Source: CAWCBH01 sp963793785
GTDB taxonomy: Bacteria > Actinomycetota > Thermoleophilia > Solirubrobacterales > 70-9
Direction: 5' to 3'
Assembly: GCA_963793785.1 (NCBI GenBank)
Contig: CAWCBH010000003.1
Coordinates: 2,046,001-2,110,000 of the forward strand
Length of the DNA: 64,000 bases
Every line of letters starts with the position of its first letter. The first letter of the stretch is position 1. Of the stretch, positions 47,056 to 55,133 are shown in pieces. A model generated the notes under the pieces. The model saw only the letters and a program-made list of their open reading frames with translations, searched no databases and was not told the DNA's origin. The translations under genes were made by a program, and so were the position numbers.

Positions 47056-47114
47056 CGCCGGGGGTTGATGAAGCGGGCGGCGGCCGTCCCGCCACCCGCT
47101 TCAGATTCGTCCTC

Positions 47115-47543
47115 TCAGCTGGCTGCTGCGGCCTGCTCGGGGATCGCCCCGATGTCCCTCATGAACTGCAGGGTGTCCCACTGGCCCCAGGCCTCGACGA
47201 GCTTGCCGTCCTCGAAGCGGTCGATGCCGATGATCTCGATCGGCTCGCCCCGCTCGTGGTTGGGCTGGAAGCCCATCAGCTCGTTCTCGAAGGTCCCCTG
47301 GGCGGTCATCCGCATGACGACCTTGTCGCCCTCTTCGATCGTGTCCTCGATCGTCAGGCTCAGGTCCGGGAACGCATTGCGATAGCTGCTGATCAGCTCC
47401 TTGGCCGTGTCGCGGTCGCTGTCGCCGGCGATCGGGTCGTGGCCGACATAGTCGTCGGCGCAGAGCTCGTCGAGCACGTCGACGTTGCCCTGGTTCCAGG
47501 CCTCCTCGACGAAGCGGCGTGCGGCGTCGGTGTTCTGAGACAT
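47115..47543 (-). CDS. SnoaL-like polyketide cyclase/ester cyclase family protein
   Basis: 142 residues from ATG 47543, preceded by an ideal AAAGGAGG. ARRFVEEAWNQGNVDVLDEL, CADDYVGHDPIAG, AFPDLSLTIEDTIEEGDKVV, MRMTAQGTF and IEIIGIDRFEDGKLVEAWGQ with WDTLQFMRDIG are classic ester-cyclase family blocks, including the His/Asp pair of the pocket. Enzymatic role not predictable. It differs clearly from the MSQENVE group. Confidence 0.9.
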   Translation of the reverse strand: MSQNTDAARRFVEEAWNQGNVDVLDELCADDYVGHDPIAGDSDRDTAKELISSYRNAFPDLSLTIEDTIEEGDKVVMRMTAQGTFENELMGFQPNHERGEPIEIIGIDRFEDGKLVEAWGQWDTLQFMRDIGAIPEQAAAAS

Positions 47544-47635
47544 CCGACCTCCTTTGGTGAGGTACTGGTCCTCCGACCCTACGCCCGCGGTGGCGCCCAT
47601 GCAAGTGTCGCGCCCGGCGCCAGGGTTTGCGCCGG

Positions 47636-48655
47636 TCAGCCCGGACAGGGGTCGGTGCCCGACCGCCGCCCCGGCCCGACCACGTTCTCGCGCACCAGGT
47701 AGCGCTCGTAGCGGGTCGGGTAGGCAGTCATGATCCCGTCCACGCAGAGCTCGTGCAGCTCCCGGTAGAGGGCGTCGTTCTCCTCCTCGTGGTCGGGGAA
47801 GATGTGGACCGCGAAGCCGTCGCCGTGTGCGCGGTCGATGAATTCCTTGGTCGCTACCCGGATCCCGTTGAACTGGACCGGGATCTGGATCGCCTCGTGG
47901 TCGCCCTGCGGCGGGACACCGCTGAAGAAGTAGGCAGCGACGCTGCTCAGCCCGGGCGCGGTCCCGAATCGCGGCGCCAGCTCGTGGAAGCGGGCGACCG
48001 CGGCGTCGTTGAAGGAGACGACGATCACCTCTTCGGCCCGCTGCGGCCGGGCGTTGAGAAAGGCGGCGAGGAGCTCGGCGGTGCGCCGGAAGGACTCCAC
48101 GTCGGAGTCAGCGGTGCCCTTGATCTCGATGTTCACGGGCATGTTCGGGAACCAGCGGAAGACGTTGCCGAGGGTGGGGATGCGGAAATCGCGGCGCCTG
48201 TACTGCCCGCGTCTGTCCGGCAGCTCTTTCTCGCCGGTCCTCACCCCGCGCAGCGGATAGCTGCTCGCCGGCAGGCCCGGGACGGCGTTGCGACCGGGGA
48301 CGAAGTTGAAGGCGGCGTCGAGGCGCAGCAGCTCCCTCATGGTCATGTCGCGGACCCGGCCGCTGCCGTTCGTCGTTCGGTCCACGGTGGCGTCGTGGAT
48401 CACCACCAGCTTGCCGTCGGCGGTCGAATGGACGTCGATCTCGAGCACGTCGGCGCCCCTGCGGACGGCGCGCCGGAAGGCGAAGCCGGTGTTCGAGGGC
48501 GCCTCCCACTCCCCGCCCTGGTGGGCCAGGTCGATCACCCGGCGCTCGAGCCAGGGGTTGGCTCCCTCCTGAGCGACGGCCGGCAGCGCCGCCACTGCGA
48601 GCACGGTCGCGGCCGCCGCTGCGGCAACCATCTTCATCCTCGACCGCCCCACCAT
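47636..48655 (-). CDS. Secreted glycerophosphodiester phosphodiesterase-like protein
   Basis: About 339 residues. Signal peptide MKMVAAAAAATVLAVAALPA. The family core is present: IDLAHQGGEWEAPSNTGFAF, GADVLEIDVHSTADGKLVVI and HDATVDRTTNGSGRV, later MPVNIEIKG and VDGIMTAYP. Two usual motif residues differ: HRG is HQG and the metal-ligand Glu of PENT is Ser (PSNT). Activity may be altered. Start among ATGs at 48655, 48637 and 48631 is uncertain; all keep the signal peptide. Downstream of an MFS gene in the same direction. Confidence 0.85.
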   Translation of the reverse strand: MVGRSRMKMVAAAAAATVLAVAALPAVAQEGANPWLERRVIDLAHQGGEWEAPSNTGFAFRRAVRRGADVLEIDVHSTADGKLVVIHDATVDRTTNGSGRVRDMTMRELLRLDAAFNFVPGRNAVPGLPASSYPLRGVRTGEKELPDRRGQYRRRDFRIPTLGNVFRWFPNMPVNIEIKGTADSDVESFRRTAELLAAFLNARPQRAEEVIVVSFNDAAVARFHELAPRFGTAPGLSSVAAYFFSGVPPQGDHEAIQIPVQFNGIRVATKEFIDRAHGDGFAVHIFPDHEEENDALYRELHELCVDGIMTAYPTRYERYLVRENVVGPGRRSGTDPCPG

Positions 48656-48692
48656 CGCGAGTATAGGCGGGCCGGGCCGCCGATCCGGCCGC

Positions 48693-49982
48693 TCAGACGC
48701 GGGTCTCGACCTGCGCCTGCTCGGCGGCCGGATCGGGGGCGACCGGGCTGGTCTCGAAATCGGGCGGCGCCTTCTCCCGGCGGGCCCGGGCGATGAACGG
48801 CAGGGCCAGCGCCGACATGGCACCGGAGACGAGGTAGGAGGCCGGGTAGCCCCAGACGTCGGCGGCGCGTCCCAGCAGCGGCTGCGCGACGACGCCGCCG
48901 CTGGAGCTCATCAGCGAGTCGAAGGAGAGGATCGTCGCCCGTTGCTGAGAGGGGATCAGCCCGTTGAGGAAGGCCTGGCGGATCGGAACCGACGCTGCCC
49001 CCAGCAGACCCCAGACGACGATCAAGGCGATGACGGGCCAGAAGCTTTCGATCACCCCGATCAACAGCAGGCTCGCTGTGCTGAGGGCGCTGGCCGCGAG
49101 CAGCGCCGAGGTGCGGCGCCGGAACAACCTGCGGATCAGCGGAGTCGAGAGACCGCCGAGGATCTGCGACCCGGCGACGATCGCCGCCACCAGGCCGGCG
49201 ACTCCATACGCCTGCGGGTCGCCATAGAGGTCGAGCAGGTGCGGCTGCAGGGCGTAGAACACATAGATGCCGACCCCTCCCTCGAACGGTGCGGCCAGCA
49301 TCAGGTACTTGACCGGTGGGACGCGCCAGCCGTACTCGATCGAGTTCGACGCGATCCCCTTGATCTCCGCAACCGGCCGTCCGTCCCGCTTCGGCGTGAA
49401 GCCGACGTCTCGCATCAAGGCGAAAGCGACGACGAACATCAGGACGAGGACGGCGGCCCGGAGGACGAAGGGCGCCCCGAGGCTGGCGACCTGGGCGATG
49501 TAGCCGCCGGCGACGGAGCCGGTCAGCATGCCGACGCCGGTGATGATCTCCCCCCGCGCGAAGACCGATTCCAGCGGCCCCTGGAAGCCGGTTGCGTCGA
49601 GCGCGTCGACGAGCCAGGCCTCGACCGCGCCGGAGAAGAAGGTGAAGCCGAGGCCGAGCAGCAGCGAGACCACGGCCCAGGCCCAGAAGGCGGCCTCGAT
49701 CTCCCAGAGGAGGACGTAGAGCACCGTCGTCACCGCCAGGGTGACCGTCCCGAGCAAGAACGATGCCCGCCGGCCCCACATGTCGGCGACGATTCCGGTC
49801 GGCACCTCGAACAGGACCATTCCGGCGGTGAAGAACGCGTTGGCGGCGAAGGCCTCCAGGTTCGAGAGCCCGGCGTCGAGCAGGAAGATCGTGTTGATTC
49901 CCCAGATCAGCGACGCCGCCAGCGTGTTGCCCAGCAGCAGCGTGTAGTAGGTGCGCTTAATCCTGGTCGGGGTCGGAGTCAT
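48693..49982 (-). CDS. MFS transporter
   Basis: 429 residues with 12 hydrophobic segments and no frame breaks. FAANAFFTAGMVLFEVPTGI and VADMWGRRASFLLGTV form the conserved helix 2-3 loop of MFS proteins (GxxxDxxGRR). The mid-loop is short and basic (FTPKRDGRPVAEIKG). C-terminal tail is acidic and rich in Pro/Ala. A drug or metabolite exporter of the same type as multidrug MFS; substrate unknown. Starts 33 bp from the divergent reductase. Confidence 0.9.
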   Translation of the reverse strand: MTPTPTRIKRTYYTLLLGNTLAASLIWGINTIFLLDAGLSNLEAFAANAFFTAGMVLFEVPTGIVADMWGRRASFLLGTVTLAVTTVLYVLLWEIEAAFWAWAVVSLLLGLGFTFFSGAVEAWLVDALDATGFQGPLESVFARGEIITGVGMLTGSVAGGYIAQVASLGAPFVLRAAVLVLMFVVAFALMRDVGFTPKRDGRPVAEIKGIASNSIEYGWRVPPVKYLMLAAPFEGGVGIYVFYALQPHLLDLYGDPQAYGVAGLVAAIVAGSQILGGLSTPLIRRLFRRRTSALLAASALSTASLLLIGVIESFWPVIALIVVWGLLGAASVPIRQAFLNGLIPSQQRATILSFDSLMSSSGGVVAQPLLGRAADVWGYPASYLVSGAMSALALPFIARARREKAPPDFETSPVAPDPAAEQAQVETRV

Positions 49983-50014
49983 AAGGTCGTTGGCACGCGA
50001 AACGGAGGTTCAAG

Positions 50015-50669
50015 TTGAGCAGAGTGGGCAAAGTCATCTTCGACATCTCGATGTCGCTGGACGGCTACGTCGCCGGACCGAATCAGAATCCCGACCAGGG
50101 GCTCGGCGAGGGCGGTGAGCAGCTGCACGAGTGGGCCGTCGACCTGGCGACCTTCCGCCAGCGCCACGGCAGATAGCGGCGGCGAGACCGGCGCCGACGA
50201 CGAGATCCTCGCCGAGATGTTCGATCGCGCCGGCGCCACCGTGATGGGGAAGAGGATGTTCGGCGGCGGCGAGGGACCCTGGGGGGACGATCCATGGCAG
50301 GGCTGGTGGGGCGACGATCCGCCCTTCCACAATCCCGTCTTCGTCCTCACCCACCATCCCCGCGAGAAGCTGGAGATGCAGGGAGGGACAAGCTTCACCT
50401 TCGTCACCGAGGGCATCGAGGCCGCCGTCGAGCAGGCGAAGGACGCGGCGGGCGAGAAGGACGTCTTGATCGGCGGCGGAGCCGAGACGATCAGGCAGGC
50501 GCTGGAGGCGGGGCTGGTCGACGAGGGCCAGATCCACCTGGTGCCGGTCCTGCTCGGCAGCGGCACCAGCCTGCTCGCTGGCATCGACCCGCAGCGGGTC
50601 GAGCTGGAGAAGGTGGCCGTCGTCGACTCGACCGGTGTCACCCACCTCCGCTACCGCGTGATCAGGTAG
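50015..50669 (+). CDS. Dihydrofolate-reductase-like (RibD C-terminal) protein, one frameshift
   Basis: About 217 residues from TTG 50015 with ACGGAGG upstream. KVIFDISMSLDGYVAGP is the family opening, then GATVMGKRMFGGGEG, NPVFVLTHHPREKLE, DVLIGGGAETIRQALEAG (NADPH-binding) and IHLVPVLLGSGTSL. The frame changes near 50163; removing one + strand G after CAC gives RHADSGGETGADDEI. Such proteins are reductases of unknown substrate. Its stop overlaps the convergent DUF2867 gene. Confidence 0.87.
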
Positions 50670-51300
50670 TCGGAGAATCCGGCTGGAGAGCGCCGCCGCC
50701 ATTCCGGCCGCGAGCCGGATCGCCGACGCTCGCCCGCCACTCCCGCTCGATCTGTCGCATCATCGCCGGGTAGACGATCAGGTGCCGGAACGGCGTGATC
50801 GCGGCCATGTAGGCGGTTCCGAGCAGACCGTTCCGCTTCACGAGGATGGCCATCTGGCCCCGGTAGCCGCCGGCGTCGCCCGCGACCCAGCCGAGGTGCA
50901 GCACGCCGTGAACCGTCCGGTTGGCGATCTCCATCGCCCACTCGTCGTCGGTCAGGTAGAGCGATCTGAAGGGGAGCTCGCCGGAGTCAGGGCCGGATCG
51001 GGCAGCGCGGAGATCGTCCGGCAATCGGTCACCGAGGGTCGGCACCCTCGATCCGAGCCCGGCCTGCTCGTCGTCCCAACCAAGCAGCCCTCCAACGCCT
51101 CGGCGAATCGCAAACAACGCGCGTACGGCAGAAGAGGAGCTTCCCGAAGGGTCGAAGGAGGCCATTAGCTGCACCAGCCGAGGGAAGTCGCCTGGACCAC
51201 CCGGCGTCGGCAGCGCCCACACGTCCTCGAGCCCGAAGTCGCGGGTCAGCTCGTGGATCCGCCAGGGCCGGGTGGTGTGCGCGGTCTGCGGAAGCCTCAT
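50662..51300 (-). CDS. DUF2867-like protein
   Basis: About 212 residues from ATG 51300, which overlaps the stop of the membrane protein gene (ATGA). Visible segments are HELTRDFGLEDVWALPTPGG, LGSRVPTLGDRLPDDL, LTDDEWAMEIANRTVHGVLH and RGQMAILVKRNGLLGTAYMA, matching the SRPBCC-like DUF2867 pattern. Function unknown; it forms a two-gene operon with 51297-51710 under the TetR-type operator. Confidence 0.75.
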   Translation of the reverse strand: MRLPQTAHTTRPWRIHELTRDFGLEDVWALPTPGGPGDFPRLVQLMASFDPSGSSSSAVRALFAIRRGVGGLLGWDDEQAGLGSRVPTLGDRLPDDLRAARSGPDSGELPFRSLYLTDDEWAMEIANRTVHGVLHLGWVAGDAGGYRGQMAILVKRNGLLGTAYMAAITPFRHLIVYPAMMRQIEREWRASVGDPARGRNGGGALQPDSPTT

Positions 51301-51710
51301 GCGACGGAGAGCGCTCCCCACCACGCCAGCGCCGCAGTGGCGGTGAGCACGGCCGGACCGGGGTGGCGAAGCAGGGTACGTGGGGATCGCATGTAGGCAG
51401 CCCCAAGGCCTACCACTACCGCCGCGAAGCCCGTGAAAGCGCCGGCACCCACCACGGCGATTCCCCGGGCTGCATCGCCATCAAGCATTGAACCCGCCAC
51501 GACCAGCGCGACGCCGACAACGAGAAAGGCGACGGTGGTCAGGTGCCAGCTGGCGTGGATCATCGCCTTGGTGAGCACCGGCCCACCGAAGGGGCTGGGC
51601 GCCAGCATTGCCGGCGACAGCTTCCTCACCACCAGCACCTCGCCCGCCGCTCCGTGTATCGCCGCAGCGAGGATGCCGAGAGATCCGGCGACGATCAGCG
51701 GGGCGTTCAC
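51297..51710 (-). CDS. Four-helix membrane protein, unknown function
   Basis: 137 residues and four hydrophobic helices (LIVAGSLGILAAAIHGAAG, TTVAFLVVGVALVVAGSML, GIAVVGAGAFTGFAAVVVGL, LTATAALAWWGALSVA). I start it at GTG 51710 because GGAGGA sits seven bases upstream; the ATG at 51749 lies inside the TetR palindrome. The first helix holds a His and a Glu (AAIHGAAGEVLVV) that might bind a ligand. Divergent to, and probably repressed by, the TetR protein at 51756. Confidence 0.75.
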   Translation of the reverse strand: MNAPLIVAGSLGILAAAIHGAAGEVLVVRKLSPAMLAPSPFGGPVLTKAMIHASWHLTTVAFLVVGVALVVAGSMLDGDAARGIAVVGAGAFTGFAAVVVGLGAAYMRSPRTLLRHPGPAVLTATAALAWWGALSVA

Positions 51711-51731
51711 CAGTAGGTCCTCCTCGGTGGG

Positions 51732-51759
51732 TATAATACATACGTTCATGTTCGTATGT
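51732..51759 (+). promoter_or_regulatory. TetR-type operator with overlapping promoter
   Basis: A perfect inverted repeat ACATACG-8 bases-CGTATGT (51738-51759) lies between the divergent tetR and membrane protein genes. TATAAT at 51732-51737 touches its left arm, so a bound repressor would cover the -10 of tetR and block the opposite promoter as well. Confidence 0.75.
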
Positions 51760-52409
51760 CAACCTCGATGAGCCGAGCGACGCCGGGGGCACCAGCCCAG
51801 CAGCGTTCGACCCAGGCTGAGCGGCGCGCGCGCAGCCGCAGCGCCTTGCTGGAGTCGGCCGCGAGGGGCCTGTCCCGCTACGGCTACGGCAATCTCGTGC
51901 TCGAGCAGGTGGCGCGCGAGGCCGGCTATTCACGCGGCGCGCTCTATCACCAGTTCGAGGACAAGGAGGACCTGGCCCTGGCGGTGATCGAGTGGGTGAA
52001 CGAGAACTGGATGCGCGAAGTGGGTGGGCCGGCCAAGCAGGAGCCAGACCCCGTCGCCGAGCTGGTCGCGCTGGCGCGCGGTCATGCCGTCTTCTGTCGG
52101 CGAGACATCGCCCGCGTGGTGATGGCGCTGAGGGTCGAGTTCAGCGGCCACGATCATCCGGTGGGCCGCAAGATCGAGCGGATCTCAGAAACGGGCGCCA
52201 AGCGTGCCGTCCGCCTGATCGACGCGGGGCGCCGAGACGGGTCGATTCCACCGGGTCCGCCCGCCAAGGCGGTTGCCTTGGGGTTCTGGGGAGCCCTCGA
52301 GGGCGCCGTCATTCAACTGGCGGGTCAAGTCCCACACGACGAAGAGCTTGCCGAGCGGGTCGCCCGCGGGGTGCTCGGGGTTCCGGAAGGGTCCGGCCCC
52401 CGGCGCTAG
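51756..52409 (+). CDS. TetR family transcriptional regulator
   Basis: 217 residues at most. RSRSALLESAARGLSRYGYG leads into the helix-turn-helix LVLEQVAREAGYSRGALYHQ, then FEDKEDLALAVIEW; the ligand domain is helical, ending EGAVIQLAGQVPHDEELAER. The ATG at 51756 is inside the operator; ATG 51768 (MSRATPG) may be the real start. Expected to repress itself and the divergent two-gene operon. Confidence 0.9.
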   Translation: MSTSMSRATPGAPAQQRSTQAERRARSRSALLESAARGLSRYGYGNLVLEQVAREAGYSRGALYHQFEDKEDLALAVIEWVNENWMREVGGPAKQEPDPVAELVALARGHAVFCRRDIARVVMALRVEFSGHDHPVGRKIERISETGAKRAVRLIDAGRRDGSIPPGPPAKAVALGFWGALEGAVIQLAGQVPHDEELAERVARGVLGVPEGSGPRR

Positions 52410-52540
52410 CCCTCCGCCAGAGCGCCCAACCCCCGGAAGAGGATCTCCAGCGCCTCGCCGTGGAGATCTTCGGAGACGAGATCAGGCTCGAGGAGCTTCT
52501 CCGTGGAGCCGAAGGATAGATTCCTGGCGGGTCAAGCGGG
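52406..52540 (-). pseudogene. C-terminal relic of a second TetR-type regulator
   Basis: The reverse strand reads STEKLLEPDLVSEDLHGEAL then EILFRGLGALAEG and stop TAG at 52406. FRGLGAL is a common TetR C-terminal pattern. No HTH or start lies upstream on that strand; the sequence runs into the AT-rich start region of the next gene. It looks like the leftover end of a regulator gene. Confidence 0.4.
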
Positions 52541-52593
52541 TAGGTGCGATCGGCAAACGATATACATTGATGTACGTGGAAACATTGATGCAT

Positions 52594-53986
52594 ATGAAAT
52601 TGCGGTGGGCGGGGCTGGCCGCGGCGATCGCGTTTCTCGCGGTCTCGATCTCGCTCTCGTCCGCCGCCGGACTCCCGCTCCGATCAACGAGGGCGCTCCC
52701 GCGAATTTCTCGACATTCGGCTCTTCGCCCGCGTGCCCGACCCCGGGCAGCCGGAAGGGATCGCAGTGGACGACGACGGCACCGCCTTCGTCGGCACCAG
52801 CCCGAAGGAAGGCGGCCCCGGCGGCCGCCGCCGACGCTCGAAGGTCTTCGCCTACGACCGCGCCGGCCGGCTGCAACGCGAATATCCGATCACGGGCCAG
52901 GACCTCGAAGAGCCCTTCTACGGTCTGGTCGGAATGGCTTTCGACGGCGGCGGGCTTCTCTACGCCGCCGACATCGCCCCGCCGCGGATCATCCGCCTTG
53001 ACCCTCGCACCGGCGTCCAGCGCACCTACGCGAGCTTCGAGGACGTGCCGCCGTGCCGCACGGCTCCCCCCGGCCGCCAGTGCTCGGCCACGGAGATCGA
53101 TATGGCGCCGTTGCCCGACTACCCGGTCTTCGCCCGCGACGGGACGATGTACGTGACCGATCTGAACCAGGCGCTGATCTGGCGCGTCCCGGCGGGTGGC
53201 GGGAGAGGCGAGGTCTGGTTCACAGATCCCGGCCTGGAGACTCTCTTCGGCCCGAACGGGATTCAGTTCCAGGCCGACGGGCGGACGCTGCTCTTCGTTC
53301 TCTCGACCTTCAGCAACCCCCTCTCCCCGGTCCAGCGCTCCTCCGGGCTTTACGAGTTGCCGGTCAGGGCCGACGGCGGCCCCGGCGAGCTGCGCCAGCT
53401 CTGGGAGGCGGGGATGGCCGACGTACCGGATGGTTTCGCCCTCGGGCGCTCCGGCAGGGCCTACGTCGCTCTGGCCGGCACGAGTGGCAACTCGATCGCG
53501 GTGATCTCGCCGCAGGGACAGGAAATCACCCGCGCCCCGGCGAGTGAGTCCGAGAACCAGGCGATGGAGGTGCCCTTCGATCAGCCGGCGAGCGTCGCTT
53601 TTCTCGGCCGGCGTTTGCTGGTCACCAACCAGTCGACCTTCGCCCGCAACGAGGCCAGCTACGCCGTCCTCGACGTCCTCGCGGGCGAGCAAGGGCTGCC
53701 GCTCTTTCGGCCCCGCCTCCCCGGCGTCCGACCTCGCCTGCGCGTAACGGTGCGACCGCGCCGCGCGACCGCCGGCCGCCGCACCTGCTTCCGCTTCCGG
53801 GTCAGGCGCAGTCGCGGCAGGCCAATCCGCGGTAGTCGCGTCCGTTTCGCCGGCAGGAGCCGGGCGACGAACCGCCACGGGCGGGCGCGGATCTGCGTCC
53901 GCTTTGATCGCCCGGGCAGCAAGCGAGGCCGCGTCACCAAGCCCGGCTTCCGGGCGGCGAGAATCCAAGTGCGGGTTCGCTCGTAG
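52594..53986 (+). CDS. Secreted SMP-30/gluconolactonase-like beta-propeller protein, one frameshift
   Basis: About 463 residues. MKLRWAGLAAAIAFLAVSIS is a signal peptide; in-frame ATGs at 52570 and 52588 are alternatives. The mature part has propeller blades: GQPEGIAVDDDGTAFVGTSP, EPFYGLVGMAFDGGGLLYAA, TMYVTDLNQALIWRVP, FGPNGIQFQADGRTLLF. The C-terminus (~75 residues) is very basic with two Cys (RTCFRFRVRRSRGR). The frame changes between 52680 and 52715; one extra G (for example after CTCC at 52681) joins signal peptide and propeller. Lactonase-type metal ligands cannot be assigned with confidence. Confidence 0.8.
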
Positions 53987-53992
53987 AATCGG

Positions 53993-54345
53993 CTGATCGC
54001 TGCCGATCGCAAGCAGATCGTTCGCGACTCCTATGCGGCGTTTGCAGCCGGCGATCGGAGCTTCTTCGAGCGTCGCCTCAGCGATAATTTCCTCTTCTCC
54101 GCCCCTCCCGACCCCGAGCTCGACCGGGACGGATACTTTGAGCGCTGCTGGCCCGGCGCGGGGCGAGGCCAGGACTTCGACTTCGTCCGAATAATCGAGT
54201 CCGGCGACGAGGTGGTCGTCACCAACGAAGCCAACGTCTCTGGGGGCGGCAGGGGACGAAAACCGAGGTCATCACCTTCGACGACGAGGACAACATCGCT
54301 CGCACCGAGGTCTACTTCGGCTGGAATCTGATCGGCTCGTCCTAG
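53993..54345 (+). CDS. NTF2-fold (SnoaL-like) protein, uncertain start and one frameshift
   Basis: After the propeller stop the same frame continues as LIAADRKQIVRDSYAAFAAG then DRSFFERRLSDNFLFSAPPD and QDFDFVRIIESGDEVVVTNE, which is the usual first half of a SnoaL-like protein. The end TKTEVITFDDEDNIARTEVY then FGWNLIGSS lies in another frame; the shift is near 54240-54258 in a G-rich run. The only start in frame is CTG 53993, so the true start may be affected by another error. About 117 residues. Stop shares CTAG with the convergent gene. Confidence 0.6.
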
Positions 54346-55133
54346 GGCGTCTCCGAGCCACGCGCTCGCCCGCCTGACATGGCAGCCGCGAATGCGGCGC
54401 TGGCCGCGACCACCAGGAGGAGGGCGAAGCCAAGCTCGAAGCTGGCGATGAACCGACCGACGGTCCCGGACGTGTCGGCCAGCAGCTCGGAGAGCCCGCC
54501 GCCGCGCTCACCGACGCCGCCGGACAGCGCCGGCAGCCAGTAAACGGCGGCGACGATTCCACCGGCAGCGGCGAGAGCGCCGGCCAGGGCGGTGCCCGCC
54601 GCGCCCAGCCGGCGGACAGCGATCGAGAGCAACGCCGCAAGCAGCGAGATCGCGATCAGCGCCGCGACCACGCCAACCGCGAAGAGGATCGCGACGCCGA
54701 GGACACCGGCGGTGCCGCGAGCCTTCTCGGTCTGCGCCGCCATTCCCTGCAGGAGTCCGAGACCGCCGGGAAGGGAAGCGATCGCGTAGGCGAGCCCGAA
54801 CAGCGCCGCGGTCCGGTGGTCATGCCCGGGCGCCGACGGAGCGGGGCGTCCGGCGAGGCTGCGGATGCCCAGCACGACCAGCGCGGCGGCGAAGCCGAGG
54901 GCCGCGACCGGGACCAGATCAGAGACCTCCAGACCGATCCCCTCCGCCAGCGCGGCGGCCATGAAGGTGGCCGCAAAGACCGCTCCGGCGATCGCGCCCC
55001 GGGCCATGGCCGCCGTGAGGCTGATGGCTCTCGTCGCCCCGAGGCCGAGCGCGGCGAGCGCGAACGGGAGGCCGCCGGGCGTGATCGTGGCGAGGATCCC
55101 GACCCCGAAGGCGAGCGAGATCGCGGTGCTCAT
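54342..55133 (-). CDS. CcdA/DsbD-like polytopic membrane protein lacking the redox cysteines
   Basis: 263 residues, about seven helices. LAFGVGILATITPGGLPFAL and FGLAYAIASLPGGLGLL sit where CcdA-type proteins have their two PC-containing helices, but both Cys are Gly. An APGHDHRTA loop provides two His. It may move a metal or small molecule instead of electrons. ATG 55133 overlaps the stop of the sulfatase upstream (ATGA), and the gene is the last of the sulfatase operon. Confidence 0.7.
   Translation of the reverse strand: MSTAISLAFGVGILATITPGGLPFALAALGLGATRAISLTAAMARGAIAGAVFAATFMAAALAEGIGLEVSDLVPVAALGFAAALVVLGIRSLAGRPAPSAPGHDHRTAALFGLAYAIASLPGGLGLLQGMAAQTEKARGTAGVLGVAILFAVGVVAALIAISLLAALLSIAVRRLGAAGTALAGALAAAGGIVAAVYWLPALSGGVGERGGGLSELLADTSGTVGRFIASFELGFALLLVVAASAAFAAAMSGGRARGSETP

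Noticed and set aside
50651..50941. Alternative reverse frame overlapping the DUF2867 gene
   Set aside because: Shadow frame; the DUF2867 frame has the consistent protein pattern and the coupled start.
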